Source: Lachnospiraceae bacterium (GTDB taxonomy: Bacteria; Bacillota; Clostridia; Lachnospirales; Lachnospiraceae). Taken from it: a DNA stretch of 64,000 nucleotides. The position numbers were made by a program, and so were the translations under genes. Below the pieces are notes generated by a model. That model had not been told where the DNA came from, did not search any database, and worked only from the letters and a program-made list of their open reading frames with translations. This document shows, piece by piece, positions 14,009 through 23,310 of the stretch. Where the stretch lies: contig SVFN01000018.1 of NCBI GenBank assembly GCA_015056815.1, positions 25,424 through 89,423 on the forward strand, read 5' to 3'. How positions within the stretch are numbered: position 1 is the first letter of the stretch; each line of letters opens with the position of its first letter.

Positions 14009-14758
14009 TTAATTAGCCTTTTTTCGATAACGGGTTCCGAAATACTCCGGCCATCCCTGAATGTCACCATTCATGATAGCGGTAAACATACGTTCTTTCA
14101 CGCCGGGATTTTCCTGATTAAGCTGTTTCAGAAGCTGTTTGACATATTCACGTCTTGTATTGCCATCAGCAGGGCAGGGGCTTTTCGCGACCGGAAGGTC
14201 ATATCTTCTCTGAAAACCGATGATATCAGCTTCATTAATATGCACGAACGGACGAATTACAGTGACTTCTTTACGATCCAAGTAAGTCATAGGAGAGAAG
14301 GTATGGAAACGTCCTTCATAAATCAGGGATAATAACATGGTTTCTACAACATCATCCTTATGATGAGCATAAGCAACTTTATTGCAGCCAAGCTCTTTGA
14401 TCGTGCTGTTTAAAGCACCTTTTCGCATTGTTGCACACAAAGAGCAGGGATTGGTTTCTTTTCGCGCATCAAAGACGATCTGGGCAATCTCTGTAGGAAC
14501 AACCGTATAAGGAACTCCAAGAGACTCACAGAAGTTTCGAACAGCATCGAGATTCAGATTTTTGAAACCAAGATCAACGGTAATGCCATGAATCGTGAAA
14601 TGCTTCGGATAAAATCTCATTAGTTCGTGTAAAGCATAAACAAGGGCAAGGGAGTCTTTTCCGCCGGAAATACCCACTGCAATTTTGTCACCTTCCTCGA
14701 TCATATGAAAATCATCGATGGCCCGTCTTGTATAACTGAGTAATTGTTGTAATTTCAT
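14009..14758 (-). CDS. ttcA: TtcA-family tRNA 2-thiolation ATP pyrophosphatase
   Basis: A 249-residue PP-loop protein. The loop SGGKDS is at 31-36; cysteines C105 and C108 (CSLC) and C195 (SPCPADG) match the iron-sulfur ligands of the TtcA/TtuA group. These enzymes adenylate a tRNA base and replace oxygen by sulfur (s2C32 in E. coli). Whether this one acts on C32 or on another position cannot be told from sequence. Full length; start MKLQQLLSYTRR is conserved. Confidence 0.85.
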   Translation of the reverse strand: MKLQQLLSYTRRAIDDFHMIEEGDKIAVGISGGKDSLALVYALHELMRFYPKHFTIHGITVDLGFKNLNLDAVRNFCESLGVPYTVVPTEIAQIVFDARKETNPCSLCATMRKGALNSTIKELGCNKVAYAHHKDDVVETMLLSLIYEGRFHTFSPMTYLDRKEVTVIRPFVHINEADIIGFQRRYDLPVAKSPCPADGNTRREYVKQLLKQLNQENPGVKERMFTAIMNGDIQGWPEYFGTRYRKKAN

Positions 14759-14835
14759 GTTAATCTGCTCCTGAGTATCAAAAAATGGATTCTATAAATG
14801 TAGTCGTGGATCAAATATTTTTCTCAATAGAAATG

Positions 14836-14864
14836 ATTATAGCATAAGTTATCGGACATGAAAA
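14836..14864 (-). promoter_or_regulatory. Promoter of ttcA
   Basis: Minus strand: extended -10 TGCTATAAT (14836-14844), a 17-base spacer and TTTTCA (14859-14864) as a weak -35. Confidence 0.5.
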
Positions 14865-14947
14865 GTCATATTCATCGAAGCAAAGGAGGATGATTACTAT
14901 TCAGTTTCCCGGAAAGAGAGTAAAAAGACAGACACGCAACTATTCGC

Positions 14948-14995
14948 AAAAGAACAGTTTAACGAAAAGTTGAAGAGCAACTTTCCGTTAAACTG
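14948..14995 (-). terminator. Terminator after the AI-2E permease gene
   Basis: An 18-bp stem, CAGTTTAACGGAAAGTTG and CAACTTTTCGTTAAACTG read on the minus strand, five-base loop, one mismatch, followed by TTCTTTT. Confidence 0.6.
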
Positions 14996-15034
14996 TGAGT
15001 TAAACTATGAGTCAAACTGCGAGTTAAAATGTGA
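14991..15034. repeat. Short 12-bp tandem repeat
   Basis: AACTGTGAGTTA, AACTATGAGTCA, AACTGCGAGTTA, AAATGTGAC lie head to tail between the permease stop and its terminator stem; the first unit overlaps the stem arm. Non-coding. Confidence 0.6.
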
Positions 15035-16447
15035 CTATTGATGATCGTTATGCTTTTGGTTTATAGGATCGGGCTTATTTCTCGCGTTTTTAGTATAAGC
15101 ATGCCTTTCGTTTTTGGCTTTGTTTGTATGAATCCTTTGTTCTTCGGTCGCTTCAAAAACCTTATCCGGATCTTTGCCTTCGTTTTTGGACTGATTTGGC
15201 GGCATGATCTCTATATATTCATGATCCCGGATTTCTGATAGATTCATATAATCCTCAGTATTCGTAGCAAGTTTTTTGGCTGTGAGCATTCTGGTGATCC
15301 ATCTTCGAACACCTGCATAAATGACAGCGAATACAGGTACACCGATTGCCATGCCAATGATCCCGAAATGCCCACCGAACAAGGTAATGGAGGTTACGAC
15401 CCAGAAGCTTGAAAGTCCGGTAGAATCACCAAGTAACTTCGGACCGAGGATGTTTCCGTCAAATTGCTGAAGGATTAGAACAAAAACAGTAAAATACAAT
15501 GCTTTGACCGGATCCACCATCAAAATCAGGATAATGCTGGGAATCGCACCGATATAGGGACCAAAAAAAGGAATAATGTTTGTAACACCTACGATCACAG
15601 CAATCAAAACCGTATAAGGCATACCTAAAATGGAAATACCGATAAAACATAAGATGCCGATGATCAGGGAGTCCAACAACTTGGCACTGATATAACCGCC
15701 AAAGGTCTTGTTCACCGCCCGAAAATCCTTGATGAGCTGATTCGCACTCTTTTGCTCAAAAAGTGCATAGATGATCTTCTTTGCCTGTGCGGCAAAAACC
15801 TCTTTGCTGGAAAGCACATAAATAGATAAAATGATACCTATGACCAGATTAAACAATATTTTTACAAGTCCCAATAAACTGGCACTTACTTCTTTAAGCA
15901 GATTCCCTACTTTCCCAAGCTGAGGGAGAAGTTTGTTGAGCCATACACTGAATTCGGTAGAATATTCAGCCAGAAGACTGTTAGCCATCGTCTCGATCTG
16001 AGGATTGTCACGAAGCAGCTTGGTGATAAAATTTTCCAGATTCTTTTCATAAGTGGGTAACTGAGTAGCAATGCTGGTGATGCTGGAAACTAACTGCGGG
16101 ATGATCATAGAAATCAGACCATAGATCGCGCTGATAAACATTACAAGTGTAATGGAGATGGACAATCCTCTCATACGTTTCTTCGCTTTCACGGTATCAG
16201 AAGCCCAGCCGGCTTTTTTACAGATCGGTGTAAATAAACAGCGCTCCATCCAATTAACGACCGGTGTAAAGAGATATCCCAAAACAAGGCCATAAGTGAT
16301 CGGCCGCAAGATCGTGAAGGTCTTATCAAAAAAGGTAGCAATGTTTTTGCCGCTGAACAAAAGATCATAAAATACCATACTGGCTGCGATCACGGAAAAA
16401 GCTGTCAACCCCCAAAAAAAATATTTTCTTTCGCCTTTAAAACTCAT
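15035..16447 (-). CDS. AI-2E family (TqsA/YtvI-like) membrane permease
   Basis: A 470-residue protein with about eight membrane helices in the family's layout: two N-terminal helices, a helical amphipathic stretch (about 110-170), then a dense C-terminal membrane block with GVTNIIPFFGPYIGAIP, the family signature. Substrates of AI-2E family members differ (autoinducer export, Na+/H+ exchange), so transport specificity is unknown. The last 60 residues are hydrophilic, rich in K, N and H, and look like a lineage-specific cytoplasmic tail. Stand-alone unit between a terminator and its own promoter. Confidence 0.88.
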   Translation of the reverse strand: MSFKGERKYFFWGLTAFSVIAASMVFYDLLFSGKNIATFFDKTFTILRPITYGLVLGYLFTPVVNWMERCLFTPICKKAGWASDTVKAKKRMRGLSISITLVMFISAIYGLISMIIPQLVSSITSIATQLPTYEKNLENFITKLLRDNPQIETMANSLLAEYSTEFSVWLNKLLPQLGKVGNLLKEVSASLLGLVKILFNLVIGIILSIYVLSSKEVFAAQAKKIIYALFEQKSANQLIKDFRAVNKTFGGYISAKLLDSLIIGILCFIGISILGMPYTVLIAVIVGVTNIIPFFGPYIGAIPSIILILMVDPVKALYFTVFVLILQQFDGNILGPKLLGDSTGLSSFWVVTSITLFGGHFGIIGMAIGVPVFAVIYAGVRRWITRMLTAKKLATNTEDYMNLSEIRDHEYIEIMPPNQSKNEGKDPDKVFEATEEQRIHTNKAKNERHAYTKNARNKPDPINQKHNDHQ

Positions 16448-16525
16448 AATGAATCATTACATACCGGATAAACGTATGCATTCCTTTCCCATAATGTAAA
16501 TGCTATGCATAAAATAACACTTCTT

Positions 16526-16534
16526 ATTATAACA
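16526..16534 (-). promoter_or_regulatory. Extended -10 box upstream of the AI-2E permease
   Basis: TGTTATAAT on the minus strand is an extended -10; no good -35 is seen 17 bases upstream. It lies about 80 bp before the start codon. Confidence 0.4.
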
Positions 16535-16590
16535 TACTTTGCATGTTTGCGTTGATCTTTTTCAAATTTACGATTTTTTTATCCAGGTGA

Positions 16591-16628
16591 TAAAAGACCT
16601 CCCGAAACCGAAAAGTTTCGGGAGGTCT
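16591..16628 (-). terminator. Terminator of the chemoreceptor operon
   Basis: Perfect 14-bp stem AGACCTCCCGAAAC / GTTTCGGGAGGTCT, six-base loop, then TTTTATC on the minus strand, 17 bases after the chemoreceptor stop. Confidence 0.88.
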
Positions 16629-16644
16629 GGTCATAACAGAATCA

Positions 16645-18414
16645 TTAATCTACTTGAAAGATTGCTACATTCTGTTGTAATTCATTAGCAATATTCTTCA
16701 GGGCATCAGCCTGAGCCACTACATTTTGCATATTGGCTTCAAGCTGTGTCAAAGAAGCGCTGGTCTCTTCTGTAGAAGCTGCATTTTCTTCGGATACGGA
16801 TGAAAGTGATTCCATGGAATGCATAATGGAATTTTTATCTGCATTAAGAGCTTCAACAAGATCCACGATTTTCTGATTGCCTTTTTCTGTTTCGATCAAA
16901 AGTTCGAGCATATTTTCGAAAGACCTACTCATCTCCTGCAATGCTTCTGCTTCATGCTCTGTTGCATTTTTGATCGATTCAGTCAGATCTTTATTCTTAT
17001 CAGAAAGTCTGGTGATCTGCTCGAGCATATTTGTGATTTCATTCGCAGCGGCATTAGACTCTTCTGCAAGACCTTTGATATTATCCGCAACAACTGCAAA
17101 ACCTCTGCCGGCCTCTCCTGCTCTTGCTGCTTCGATCGAAGCATTTAAAGCAAGAAGATTTGTTTGGCTTGCAATGGCAATGATCGCTTCGGCAGCCTGA
17201 CTGATCTGAGCTACAACAGTAGCTGTTTCATTGACAGAATCCGCTACGACTCCGGCTTTTTCCTGAGTATTCTGTCCGGCTTCTTTTAATTCGTTGAGCT
17301 GACTTTGCACTTTTACAGATTCATCATAAACGGAACGACCCATATCCATATTATGATTGGAGGCTTCCAGTACAGTTTCAACCGATTCACCGATATGGAT
17401 CGTGATATCGGAGGTGTTTTCCACATCTCCTGCCATAGCAGTGGCACCGTTCGCGAGATCAGAAACGGCATTGTTGATATCTGCAACAGTCTGCTGGCTG
17501 TCTGAAATCTGAGCTTCTGTATCGATCGCCCCCATATTGACTTCATCGGCATGCTGTTTAACCTGATAAAGTGCTTCGCGGAGTTTAGAGCGAAGACCTT
17601 CTGCAGCATTCGCAATTCCTCTGAATTCTTTCACAGGACTGTCTTCACTGATCTCTTTCACGAAATTGCCCTCTGCCATGATATCGATTTCGGCAGATAC
17701 ACGACGGATCCCTAAAGAAAGACTGCGTGCGGTGATAATGGCTAAAAGGATCAAAATGATCAAGACAATGATAAAGACAATGAACGTACCGGAAATGGTA
17801 TTGTTAATGTTGACACCTAACGTCTTATTTTCATTTTCTGCCCACAATTCCACGATATCAGACATGGAAGATAAAGACTGTCTGGCTGTATCAAAGGTAG
17901 AATTGAAAGCACTCCAGTCTCCGGAATTATTGGCAACATCGAAAGAATTGTCCCATGCCGCAAAATTTTTTTGAAATTCCTCGGCATGATCTTTAAAGGT
18001 TTTGGAATCCCCTTCCAGTAATGTGCCGGTATATAAGGTATCATCTTTAGAAGCGGTATCTACAGCTGCCTGAACGCGTTCAAGTACTTGCGCATGATTA
18101 TCTTTATAATCATTCAGAAACGTGTCGCGAAATCCGTTCAACTCTTCTTGCGACATATCAACATTACCATTCGTCAGATCATAATACTGTGTTGCAGCCA
18201 TTACAGATTGATAATAATCACGATCTGCATTTAATAAAGTGGAATTGATCGAGTAAAGGCTGTTGAAATACAAATCTTCTGTATTCCTGTATACGTTTCG
18301 TGTTGTCATGCTGAGCCATACGATCGCAACAATCATTCCTACTGTAAGAGGAGTGATAAGAAGCATCATAGAAGCTAAAAGGGAAAGATTACTTTTGGCG
18401 AATAATTTTTTCAT
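16645..18414 (-). CDS. Methyl-accepting chemotaxis protein
   Basis: A 589-residue chemoreceptor. Membrane helix 1 is at about 12-36, an extracellular four-helix-bundle-type sensor at about 37-200, helix 2 at about 208-230, HAMP at about 230-285, and the signalling coiled coil to the C-terminus. The hairpin tip is clear: [20 protein letters not shown] then [18 protein letters not shown]. The ligand cannot be predicted. There is no C-terminal NWETF-type tether. No che or flagellar genes are in the window; the gene is 16 bp downstream of a cytidylate-kinase-like gene, probably in one transcript. Confidence 0.95.
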   Translation of the reverse strand: MKKLFAKSNLSLLASMMLLITPLTVGMIVAIVWLSMTTRNVYRNTEDLYFNSLYSINSTLLNADRDYYQSVMAATQYYDLTNGNVDMSQEELNGFRDTFLNDYKDNHAQVLERVQAAVDTASKDDTLYTGTLLEGDSKTFKDHAEEFQKNFAAWDNSFDVANNSGDWSAFNSTFDTARQSLSSMSDIVELWAENENKTLGVNINNTISGTFIVFIIVLIILILLAIITARSLSLGIRRVSAEIDIMAEGNFVKEISEDSPVKEFRGIANAAEGLRSKLREALYQVKQHADEVNMGAIDTEAQISDSQQTVADINNAVSDLANGATAMAGDVENTSDITIHIGESVETVLEASNHNMDMGRSVYDESVKVQSQLNELKEAGQNTQEKAGVVADSVNETATVVAQISQAAEAIIAIASQTNLLALNASIEAARAGEAGRGFAVVADNIKGLAEESNAAANEITNMLEQITRLSDKNKDLTESIKNATEHEAEALQEMSRSFENMLELLIETEKGNQKIVDLVEALNADKNSIMHSMESLSSVSEENAASTEETSASLTQLEANMQNVVAQADALKNIANELQQNVAIFQVD

Positions 18415-18430
18415 AGGTCTCTACTTCCTT

Positions 18431-19057
18431 TCATTTTGTAGTCTGATCAAATTCTTCCACAAATTGCTTTAGAAATCTGACGGTTGCATCTATACCTAAA
18501 AGGGAACTGCTGATGCAAAGATCATAGGTTGAGCAGTGCCCCCATTTTCTCGTAGAATAATAATTATAATAACTGGAACGCTGTTTATCTTTTTTGAGAA
18601 TGGCATCTTTCGCCTTGGCTTCGGTCATGTCATACTTCTGGCAGATACGTTTGATCCGAGCATTCATATCGGCCTGAATAAAGACACTAAGGCAGTCGGG
18701 ATTGTCATCGAGTGCGTAATCAGCGCAACGTCCGACAATTACGGCAGGTCCCTCTGCCGCAATCTTTTTGATCGTATCGAACTGAGCAAGGAAAACCTTT
18801 TGGCTGATGGGCATATCCACTACTCCTGCGGAATTATATCCAAAAGAATAAGTATCCATGACAAGATTATATAAAAAACTGTTGGTAGGACGTTCATCAT
18901 GGGTTTTGATCATTTCTTCACAAAAACCGCTTTCTTTTGCGGCGCGAGTGAGTAATGCCTTGTCATAAAAGGGAATATGAAGCTCACGAGCCAGTTTCTC
19001 CCCAATCTCATGTCCGGCAGAACCATATTGTCTGCCGATTGTTATGATTGTTTTCAT
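18431..19057 (-). CDS. Cytidylate kinase-like P-loop protein
   Basis: A 208-residue protein of the Cytidylate_kin2 family. The N-terminal TIGRQYGSAGHEIGEKLA is the family's modified phosphate-binding loop; later VIVGRCADYAL and IKRICQKYDM (lid) motifs follow. These proteins resemble CMP kinase but their substrate is not established, and some are fused to membrane or regulatory domains. It precedes a chemoreceptor gene from a shared promoter at 19134-19162; the functional link is unclear. ATG preceded by AAAGGATG. Confidence 0.82.
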   Translation of the reverse strand: MKTIITIGRQYGSAGHEIGEKLARELHIPFYDKALLTRAAKESGFCEEMIKTHDERPTNSFLYNLVMDTYSFGYNSAGVVDMPISQKVFLAQFDTIKKIAAEGPAVIVGRCADYALDDNPDCLSVFIQADMNARIKRICQKYDMTEAKAKDAILKKDKQRSSYYNYYSTRKWGHCSTYDLCISSSLLGIDATVRFLKQFVEEFDQTTK

Positions 19058-19133
19058 AGAACCACATCCTTTAGTATGATATAATCGGGATCCGGAGAAA
19101 CGAAAATGCTTCCGGATTGCTTTAATTTGTTCT

Positions 19134-19162
19134 ATTATACTAAAAAAATGTGGCTATGGCAA
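19134..19162 (-). promoter_or_regulatory. Promoter of the cytidylate-kinase-like / chemoreceptor operon
   Basis: Minus strand: TTGCCA (19157-19162), 17 bases, TATAAT (19134-19139). The 75-base leader holds a CCGGA...TCCGG hairpin. Confidence 0.75.
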
Positions 19163-19263
19163 GTTTTTATAGAAACAATTACTATTAAAATTGTAAAATG
19201 ATCTACAATTATAAGCGGAACGCATTAAAAATATGATAATTAAACAGTTCGGTTTATCCTGCA

Positions 19264-19295
19264 CAAAAAAAATGACGCAGTGATAATACTACGTC
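19264..19295 (-). terminator. Terminator of the aroB-lspA-rluD group
   Basis: Minus strand: GACGTAGT, loop, ACTGCGTC with one mismatch, then ATTTTTTTTG, starting immediately after the rluD stop codon. Confidence 0.8.
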
Positions 19296-20204
19296 CTATA
19301 ATTTAGTTAGCAGATTTTCAAAATATTCCGGTAAGGGAGCTTTGAATTCCAGATATTTTTTGGTCACCGGATGGCAAAATCCAATAACCATGGCATGAAG
19401 TGTCTGACCTTCCAATGGATATTTTTCTTTCTTGCGCCCGTAAACACTATCTCCCAGCAAAGGATGGCCGATACTGGACATATGCACCCGGATCTGGTGT
19501 GTCCTGCCGGTCTCTAACCGGCATTCGATATAGGTATGATCGCCAAAACGCCGGAGCACTCGATAATGAGTGATCGCAGGCTTGCCATTTTTATGATTGA
19601 CTGCCATTTTCAGTCTGTCTTTTTCGTCGCGTCCGATCGGGGCATCAACAGTACCTTCGTCCTCTTTGATCACCCCATGAACAATAGCCCGATACCTTCG
19701 TGTAACACGATGATCTTTTAACTGGGCAGCAATATCATTGTGCGCCTGATCGGTTTTACAAATGATCAAAGAGCCGGTAGTATCCTTGTCGATTCTGTGC
19801 ACGATCCCCGGACGCAGAACGCCGTTAATGCCGCTTAAGCTGTCCTTACAGTGAAACATGACAGCATTGACCAAGGTGCCGGAATAATGACCGGCAGCCG
19901 GGTGTACGACCATGCCTTTCGGTTTGTTGACAACAAGTACAGAATCATCTTCATATAAGATATCTAACGGAATATCCTCCGGCTCAATATCGGGAAGAAT
20001 GGCATCCTGTACCTGCAGACAGATCTGTTCTGCGGTGTGAACCTTGTAATTGGATTTAACTGTTTTCCGGTCAACAAGACAATAGCCCTCCTTGATATAT
20101 TTCTGTATAAAGGAACGGGACATCCCCTCACAGCTTGCTGTGATCACCTTATCGATCCGTTCATTGTCCCATTCATCAGTGACTTCGATCTTTATTTCCC
20201 TCAT
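19296..20204 (-). CDS. rluD: RluA-family 23S rRNA pseudouridine synthase
   Basis: A 302-residue protein: S4 RNA-binding domain at about 14-75 and a catalytic domain with the RluA motif HRIDKDTTG, catalytic D139. The GRTHQIRVHM motif near the C-terminus is intact. It isomerises uridines in 23S rRNA (RluD: helix 69), but RluA-family members of Bacillota are hard to assign to positions by sequence. It follows lspA, its usual partner in Bacillota, at a distance of about 70 bp. Confidence 0.93.
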   Translation of the reverse strand: MREIKIEVTDEWDNERIDKVITASCEGMSRSFIQKYIKEGYCLVDRKTVKSNYKVHTAEQICLQVQDAILPDIEPEDIPLDILYEDDSVLVVNKPKGMVVHPAAGHYSGTLVNAVMFHCKDSLSGINGVLRPGIVHRIDKDTTGSLIICKTDQAHNDIAAQLKDHRVTRRYRAIVHGVIKEDEGTVDAPIGRDEKDRLKMAVNHKNGKPAITHYRVLRRFGDHTYIECRLETGRTHQIRVHMSSIGHPLLGDSVYGRKKEKYPLEGQTLHAMVIGFCHPVTKKYLEFKAPLPEYFENLLTKL

Positions 20205-20274
20205 TCTTTGCCACTCTCCTTTTTCGTGCTGACCGGAACCTGTCGACTTGACTCAATATCCGGCATAGCAAAGG

Positions 20275-20787
20275 TTATCTGTCTTTCGTAGGCATTAACA
20301 GTTGCAGATCTTCTTCCTTATATACAAATAATATGAAAAAGATAAGAACAAATGTCCCGACAGTGACATAAATATCTGCAACATTGAACACCGGGAAATT
20401 AATCAGGGAAAAATAGAAAAAATCCACAACATATCGATTGGACACCCGGTCGATCATGTTCCCTACGGCACCGGAAGCAATCGCAACCAGCAAAAACTGT
20501 ATCGCGTAAAAATGTTTTTCAGCAGGAAGTCTGATCAATGCATACCCGACAAAGAATAATATGACGGCGGCTATGACAATAAAAAAAACAATCTGATCCT
20601 GCAACATTCCAAAAGCAGCACCATGGTTTTCCAGATAATGTAACCGGAAAACATTTTCCCAGATTATATGATCGGATTGGCCTTTTAAATTTACTACTGC
20701 AAGTTTTTTGGTAAACTGATCAAACCAGATCAAAATACAAAAAACAAGAAACTGTATACTCAACAGGATTCCTTTTTTCTTATTCAT
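20275..20787 (-). CDS. lspA: Lipoprotein signal peptidase (signal peptidase II)
   Basis: A 170-residue, four-helix membrane aspartyl protease. The catalytic pair is D113 in GNMIDRV and D138 in FNVADIYVTVG; ENHGAAFG is also conserved. It removes signal peptides of lipoproteins such as the DUF3048 and D,D-carboxypeptidase proteins in this window. The start is ATG 20787 (MNKKKG), overlapping the end of aroB by 8 bp (ATGAATAA), with GAGGATAAG as ribosome site, so translation is coupled. Confidence 0.96.
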   Translation of the reverse strand: MNKKKGILLSIQFLVFCILIWFDQFTKKLAVVNLKGQSDHIIWENVFRLHYLENHGAAFGMLQDQIVFFIVIAAVILFFVGYALIRLPAEKHFYAIQFLLVAIASGAVGNMIDRVSNRYVVDFFYFSLINFPVFNVADIYVTVGTFVLIFFILFVYKEEDLQLLMPTKDR

Positions 20788-21889
20788 GCTTATCCTCATT
20801 GCTAAAATATATTTCCCTGATACCGGCGAGGATCTCCTCATCGGTAACAGTTGTGTCGATCACCGCTTCCCCGACTTTCTTTAATAAAATGAATTTAATC
20901 TGACCTTTTTCCATTTTTTTGTCAGATTTGGTCAGACGAAGGATTTCGTCCGGATCGATATCATCAACGGTGATCGGGAGTGAAAACGGTACAAACATAT
21001 CCCGGATCTCATAATATTCTTCCATGGAGAGCATTTCTTTTTTCCACGAAATAAAAGCAGCGGCAACCGTACCAAGAGCGACACATTCTCCGTGAAGCAT
21101 GGTAAAATCCTTTGACTTTTCGATCGCATGCCCGATGGTATGCCCGAGATTTAACAGTGCACGTTCGCCCTGTTCTGTGGGATCCTTTTCCACGACAAGA
21201 CGCTTAATATTGCAACACCTTTTTACCATTTCTTCCAGAATCGGATATTCACGATCCCGGATCTCATTGAAATGATCGATCAGCCAGACATAGAATTTCA
21301 TATCCCTGATCAGACCGGATTTCAATACTTCTCCCATTCCGGAAAGATAAATCCTTTCATCCAGAGAATCCAAAGTCTTTAAATTCATGTAAACAAGACT
21401 TGGCATATGGAAGGCACCGACCATATTTTTGTATTGTGAGAAATCTACTCCGGTTTTGCCACCGATACTGCTGTCAACTTGAGAAAGCAGTGTGGTAGGT
21501 ATCTGAATGAATCGGATCCCGCGCAGATATGTAGCTGCGGCAAAACCGGTCAGATCACCAACGACTCCGCCTCCTAAAGCGGCAAGAACATCTTTGCGGT
21601 CAAAATGATGGCGGATCAGAAAAGCATAGAGTTCCTGTACGGTATTTAAGTTTTTGCTCTCCTCTCCTGCCGGAAAAGTAAAGACAAATACTTCCCCGCA
21701 AAACATCTGACAGATCTGTTTCACATCGTCGGCATAAAGCGGACCGACGGTAGAATCTGTCACGATACACAGCTTACGGCCGGTAAGTGACAGAAAAGCC
21801 ATTTCTTCCTTCAAATGTAAAAAACTATCTTCAAATACGATATCATAACAAAAACTGCCATCTTTATTGACGGATAAACGTTCTGCCAT
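20780..21889 (-). CDS. aroB: 3-dehydroquinate synthase
   Basis: A 369-residue AroB. The nucleotide-binding GGGVVGDLTGFAAATYLRG, the FIQIPTTLLSQVDSSIGGKT stretch and the metal-ligand region NLGHTIGHAIE are all present. It converts DAHP to 3-dehydroquinate in the shikimate pathway using NAD and a divalent metal. No other shikimate gene is in the window; linkage with lspA and rluD is a lineage feature rather than a pathway one. Confidence 0.97.
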   Translation of the reverse strand: MAERLSVNKDGSFCYDIVFEDSFLHLKEEMAFLSLTGRKLCIVTDSTVGPLYADDVKQICQMFCGEVFVFTFPAGEESKNLNTVQELYAFLIRHHFDRKDVLAALGGGVVGDLTGFAAATYLRGIRFIQIPTTLLSQVDSSIGGKTGVDFSQYKNMVGAFHMPSLVYMNLKTLDSLDERIYLSGMGEVLKSGLIRDMKFYVWLIDHFNEIRDREYPILEEMVKRCCNIKRLVVEKDPTEQGERALLNLGHTIGHAIEKSKDFTMLHGECVALGTVAAAFISWKKEMLSMEEYYEIRDMFVPFSLPITVDDIDPDEILRLTKSDKKMEKGQIKFILLKKVGEAVIDTTVTDEEILAGIREIYFSNEDKHE

Positions 21890-21906
21890 TCAGGTCTCCT
21901 TTCTCA

Positions 21907-21939
21907 TAAAAAAGCTTCCTGCCGAAAGGACAGGAAGCT
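21907..21939 (-). terminator. Terminator of yggS-sepF
   Basis: Minus strand: AGCTTCCTGtC, loop, GgCAGGAAGCT, then TTTTTTATG, between sepF and aroB. Confidence 0.87.
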
Positions 21940-21961
21940 AAACCATATCCATAAACTGATT

Positions 21962-22492
21962 TTAGAGTGGATTGTTAAATGCCTGTACATTAAAGGAATC
22001 AGAAAGCATCTCCTGGAAATCGCCGGAAATATCCACTGTTGCCGGGGTAATAATGAAGATATAATGTGAAATCTTCTGAAGATTACCCTGAATCGCATAG
22101 CAGGAACCGGATGTAAAGTCAATGATCCTCTGTGCAACATCCACATCAAGCCCCTCTAAGTTTAAAACAACTGTACGGTTGGCCAACAGGATATCTGTCA
22201 CTTCCCTTGCATCCTCAACGCTTGTCGGCTTTATGACACGTACTTCCATATCACTGACATTCATGCTGCCTGCACGTTTGGACTGTTTCATCGGTGTCAC
22301 TTTGGTAGCCGGTGCTTTTGTACGGGAAGGCTTTTCTTCGGGTTCGTCATCTTCTGCAGGAGTTACGACTCTCTTCTTGACCGGTTTTTCTTCTTCTACT
22401 TCATCCTCATCATAATCATCATAATCTTCATCGTAATCATCATAATCGTCATTTAACTTCATTGCTTTTAAAAACTTATCCATAGCTCCCAT
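21962..22492 (-). CDS. sepF: Cell division protein SepF
   Basis: A 176-residue SepF. The N-terminal amphipathic helix MGAMDKFLKAMKL would bind the membrane; the linker (about 15-75) is strongly acidic with D/Y/E repeats; the C-terminal globular domain (about 85-170, VRVIKPTSVEDAREVTDIL ... VVLNLEGLD) polymerises and binds the FtsZ tail. It helps anchor and align the Z ring. It starts 2 bp after yggS with AAGGAG as ribosome site, so translation is coupled. Confidence 0.95.
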   Translation of the reverse strand: MGAMDKFLKAMKLNDDYDDYDEDYDDYDEDEVEEEKPVKKRVVTPAEDDEPEEKPSRTKAPATKVTPMKQSKRAGSMNVSDMEVRVIKPTSVEDAREVTDILLANRTVVLNLEGLDVDVAQRIIDFTSGSCYAIQGNLQKISHYIFIITPATVDISGDFQEMLSDSFNVQAFNNPL

Positions 22493-22494
22493 GT

Positions 22495-23199
22495 CTAATT
22501 CTCCTTACTTGCGTAATCGCGTTCTCCAAATATACCGGTACCGACTCTTACATAGGAAGCACCTTCTGTAACAGCTACCTCATAATCGCCTGTCATACCC
22601 ATGGACAAAATATCCATACATACATTATCAATGTTTTTTTGCATTATGTCAACAGATAATTGCTTTAATTTCACAAAATATTGTCGATTTTGTTCTGCAT
22701 TTTCAACATATGGGGCGATTGTCATCAATCCTTTGATATGTACCCGCGAAAAACCGGCAATTTCCTGTATCATGGAGAGGGTATCTTCCACGGTGGTGCC
22801 AAATTTGGTCTCCTCACAGGCAACATTTACTTCAATCAGAATATTCACATCCACGTGTTTCTTTTCCGCTTCTTTCTGTATCTCAGCAGCCAGCCGGACA
22901 GAATCGACACTGTGGATCAGAAAGACTTTATCCACAATGTATTTTACCTTATTACGCTGTAAATGCCCGATCATATGCCATCGGATATCCTTAGGGAGTA
23001 CATCATACTTGTCAACCAGCTCCTGTACTTTGTTCTCACCGAAGTCCCGGCAACCATGATCATAGATTTCCTGCAACATGGGAACAGGCTTGGTTTTGGA
23101 AACAGCGATCAGCGTAACATCCGCCCGCTTCCTCCCGGACGTCTTACAGGCCTGTTCGATAGCCCCCATAACCTTGTCGTAATTCTGACATAGTGTCAT
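22495..23199 (-). CDS. yggS: PLP homeostasis protein, YggS/PLPBP family
   Basis: A 234-residue protein with the alanine-racemase-like N-terminal barrel. The PLP lysine is K35 in IAVSKTKP; FGENKVQEL, HMIGHLQRNK and SMGMTGDYEVA are the family motifs. It binds PLP and affects B6 and amino-acid balance; no catalytic activity is known. Neighbour of sepF, as in many Gram-positives. Confidence 0.96.
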   Translation of the reverse strand: MTLCQNYDKVMGAIEQACKTSGRKRADVTLIAVSKTKPVPMLQEIYDHGCRDFGENKVQELVDKYDVLPKDIRWHMIGHLQRNKVKYIVDKVFLIHSVDSVRLAAEIQKEAEKKHVDVNILIEVNVACEETKFGTTVEDTLSMIQEIAGFSRVHIKGLMTIAPYVENAEQNRQYFVKLKQLSVDIMQKNIDNVCMDILSMGMTGDYEVAVTEGASYVRVGTGIFGERDYASKEN

Positions 23200-23310
23200 T
23201 TTCTTCTCCTCCTAAATACAATTCCAAAAATGATAGGATGTCCTGGTCAAAACCCGATATCCGGATTGTTCTCCCTGATCGCATACTATAGCAGTATCCC
23301 GGAAAGCCCA

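Noticed and set aside
14880..14910. Another copy of the GTTACTATTCACAG element (ATTACTATTCAG upstream of ttcA)
   Set aside because: Only about 10 bases match, there is no opposite arm and no flanking duplication.
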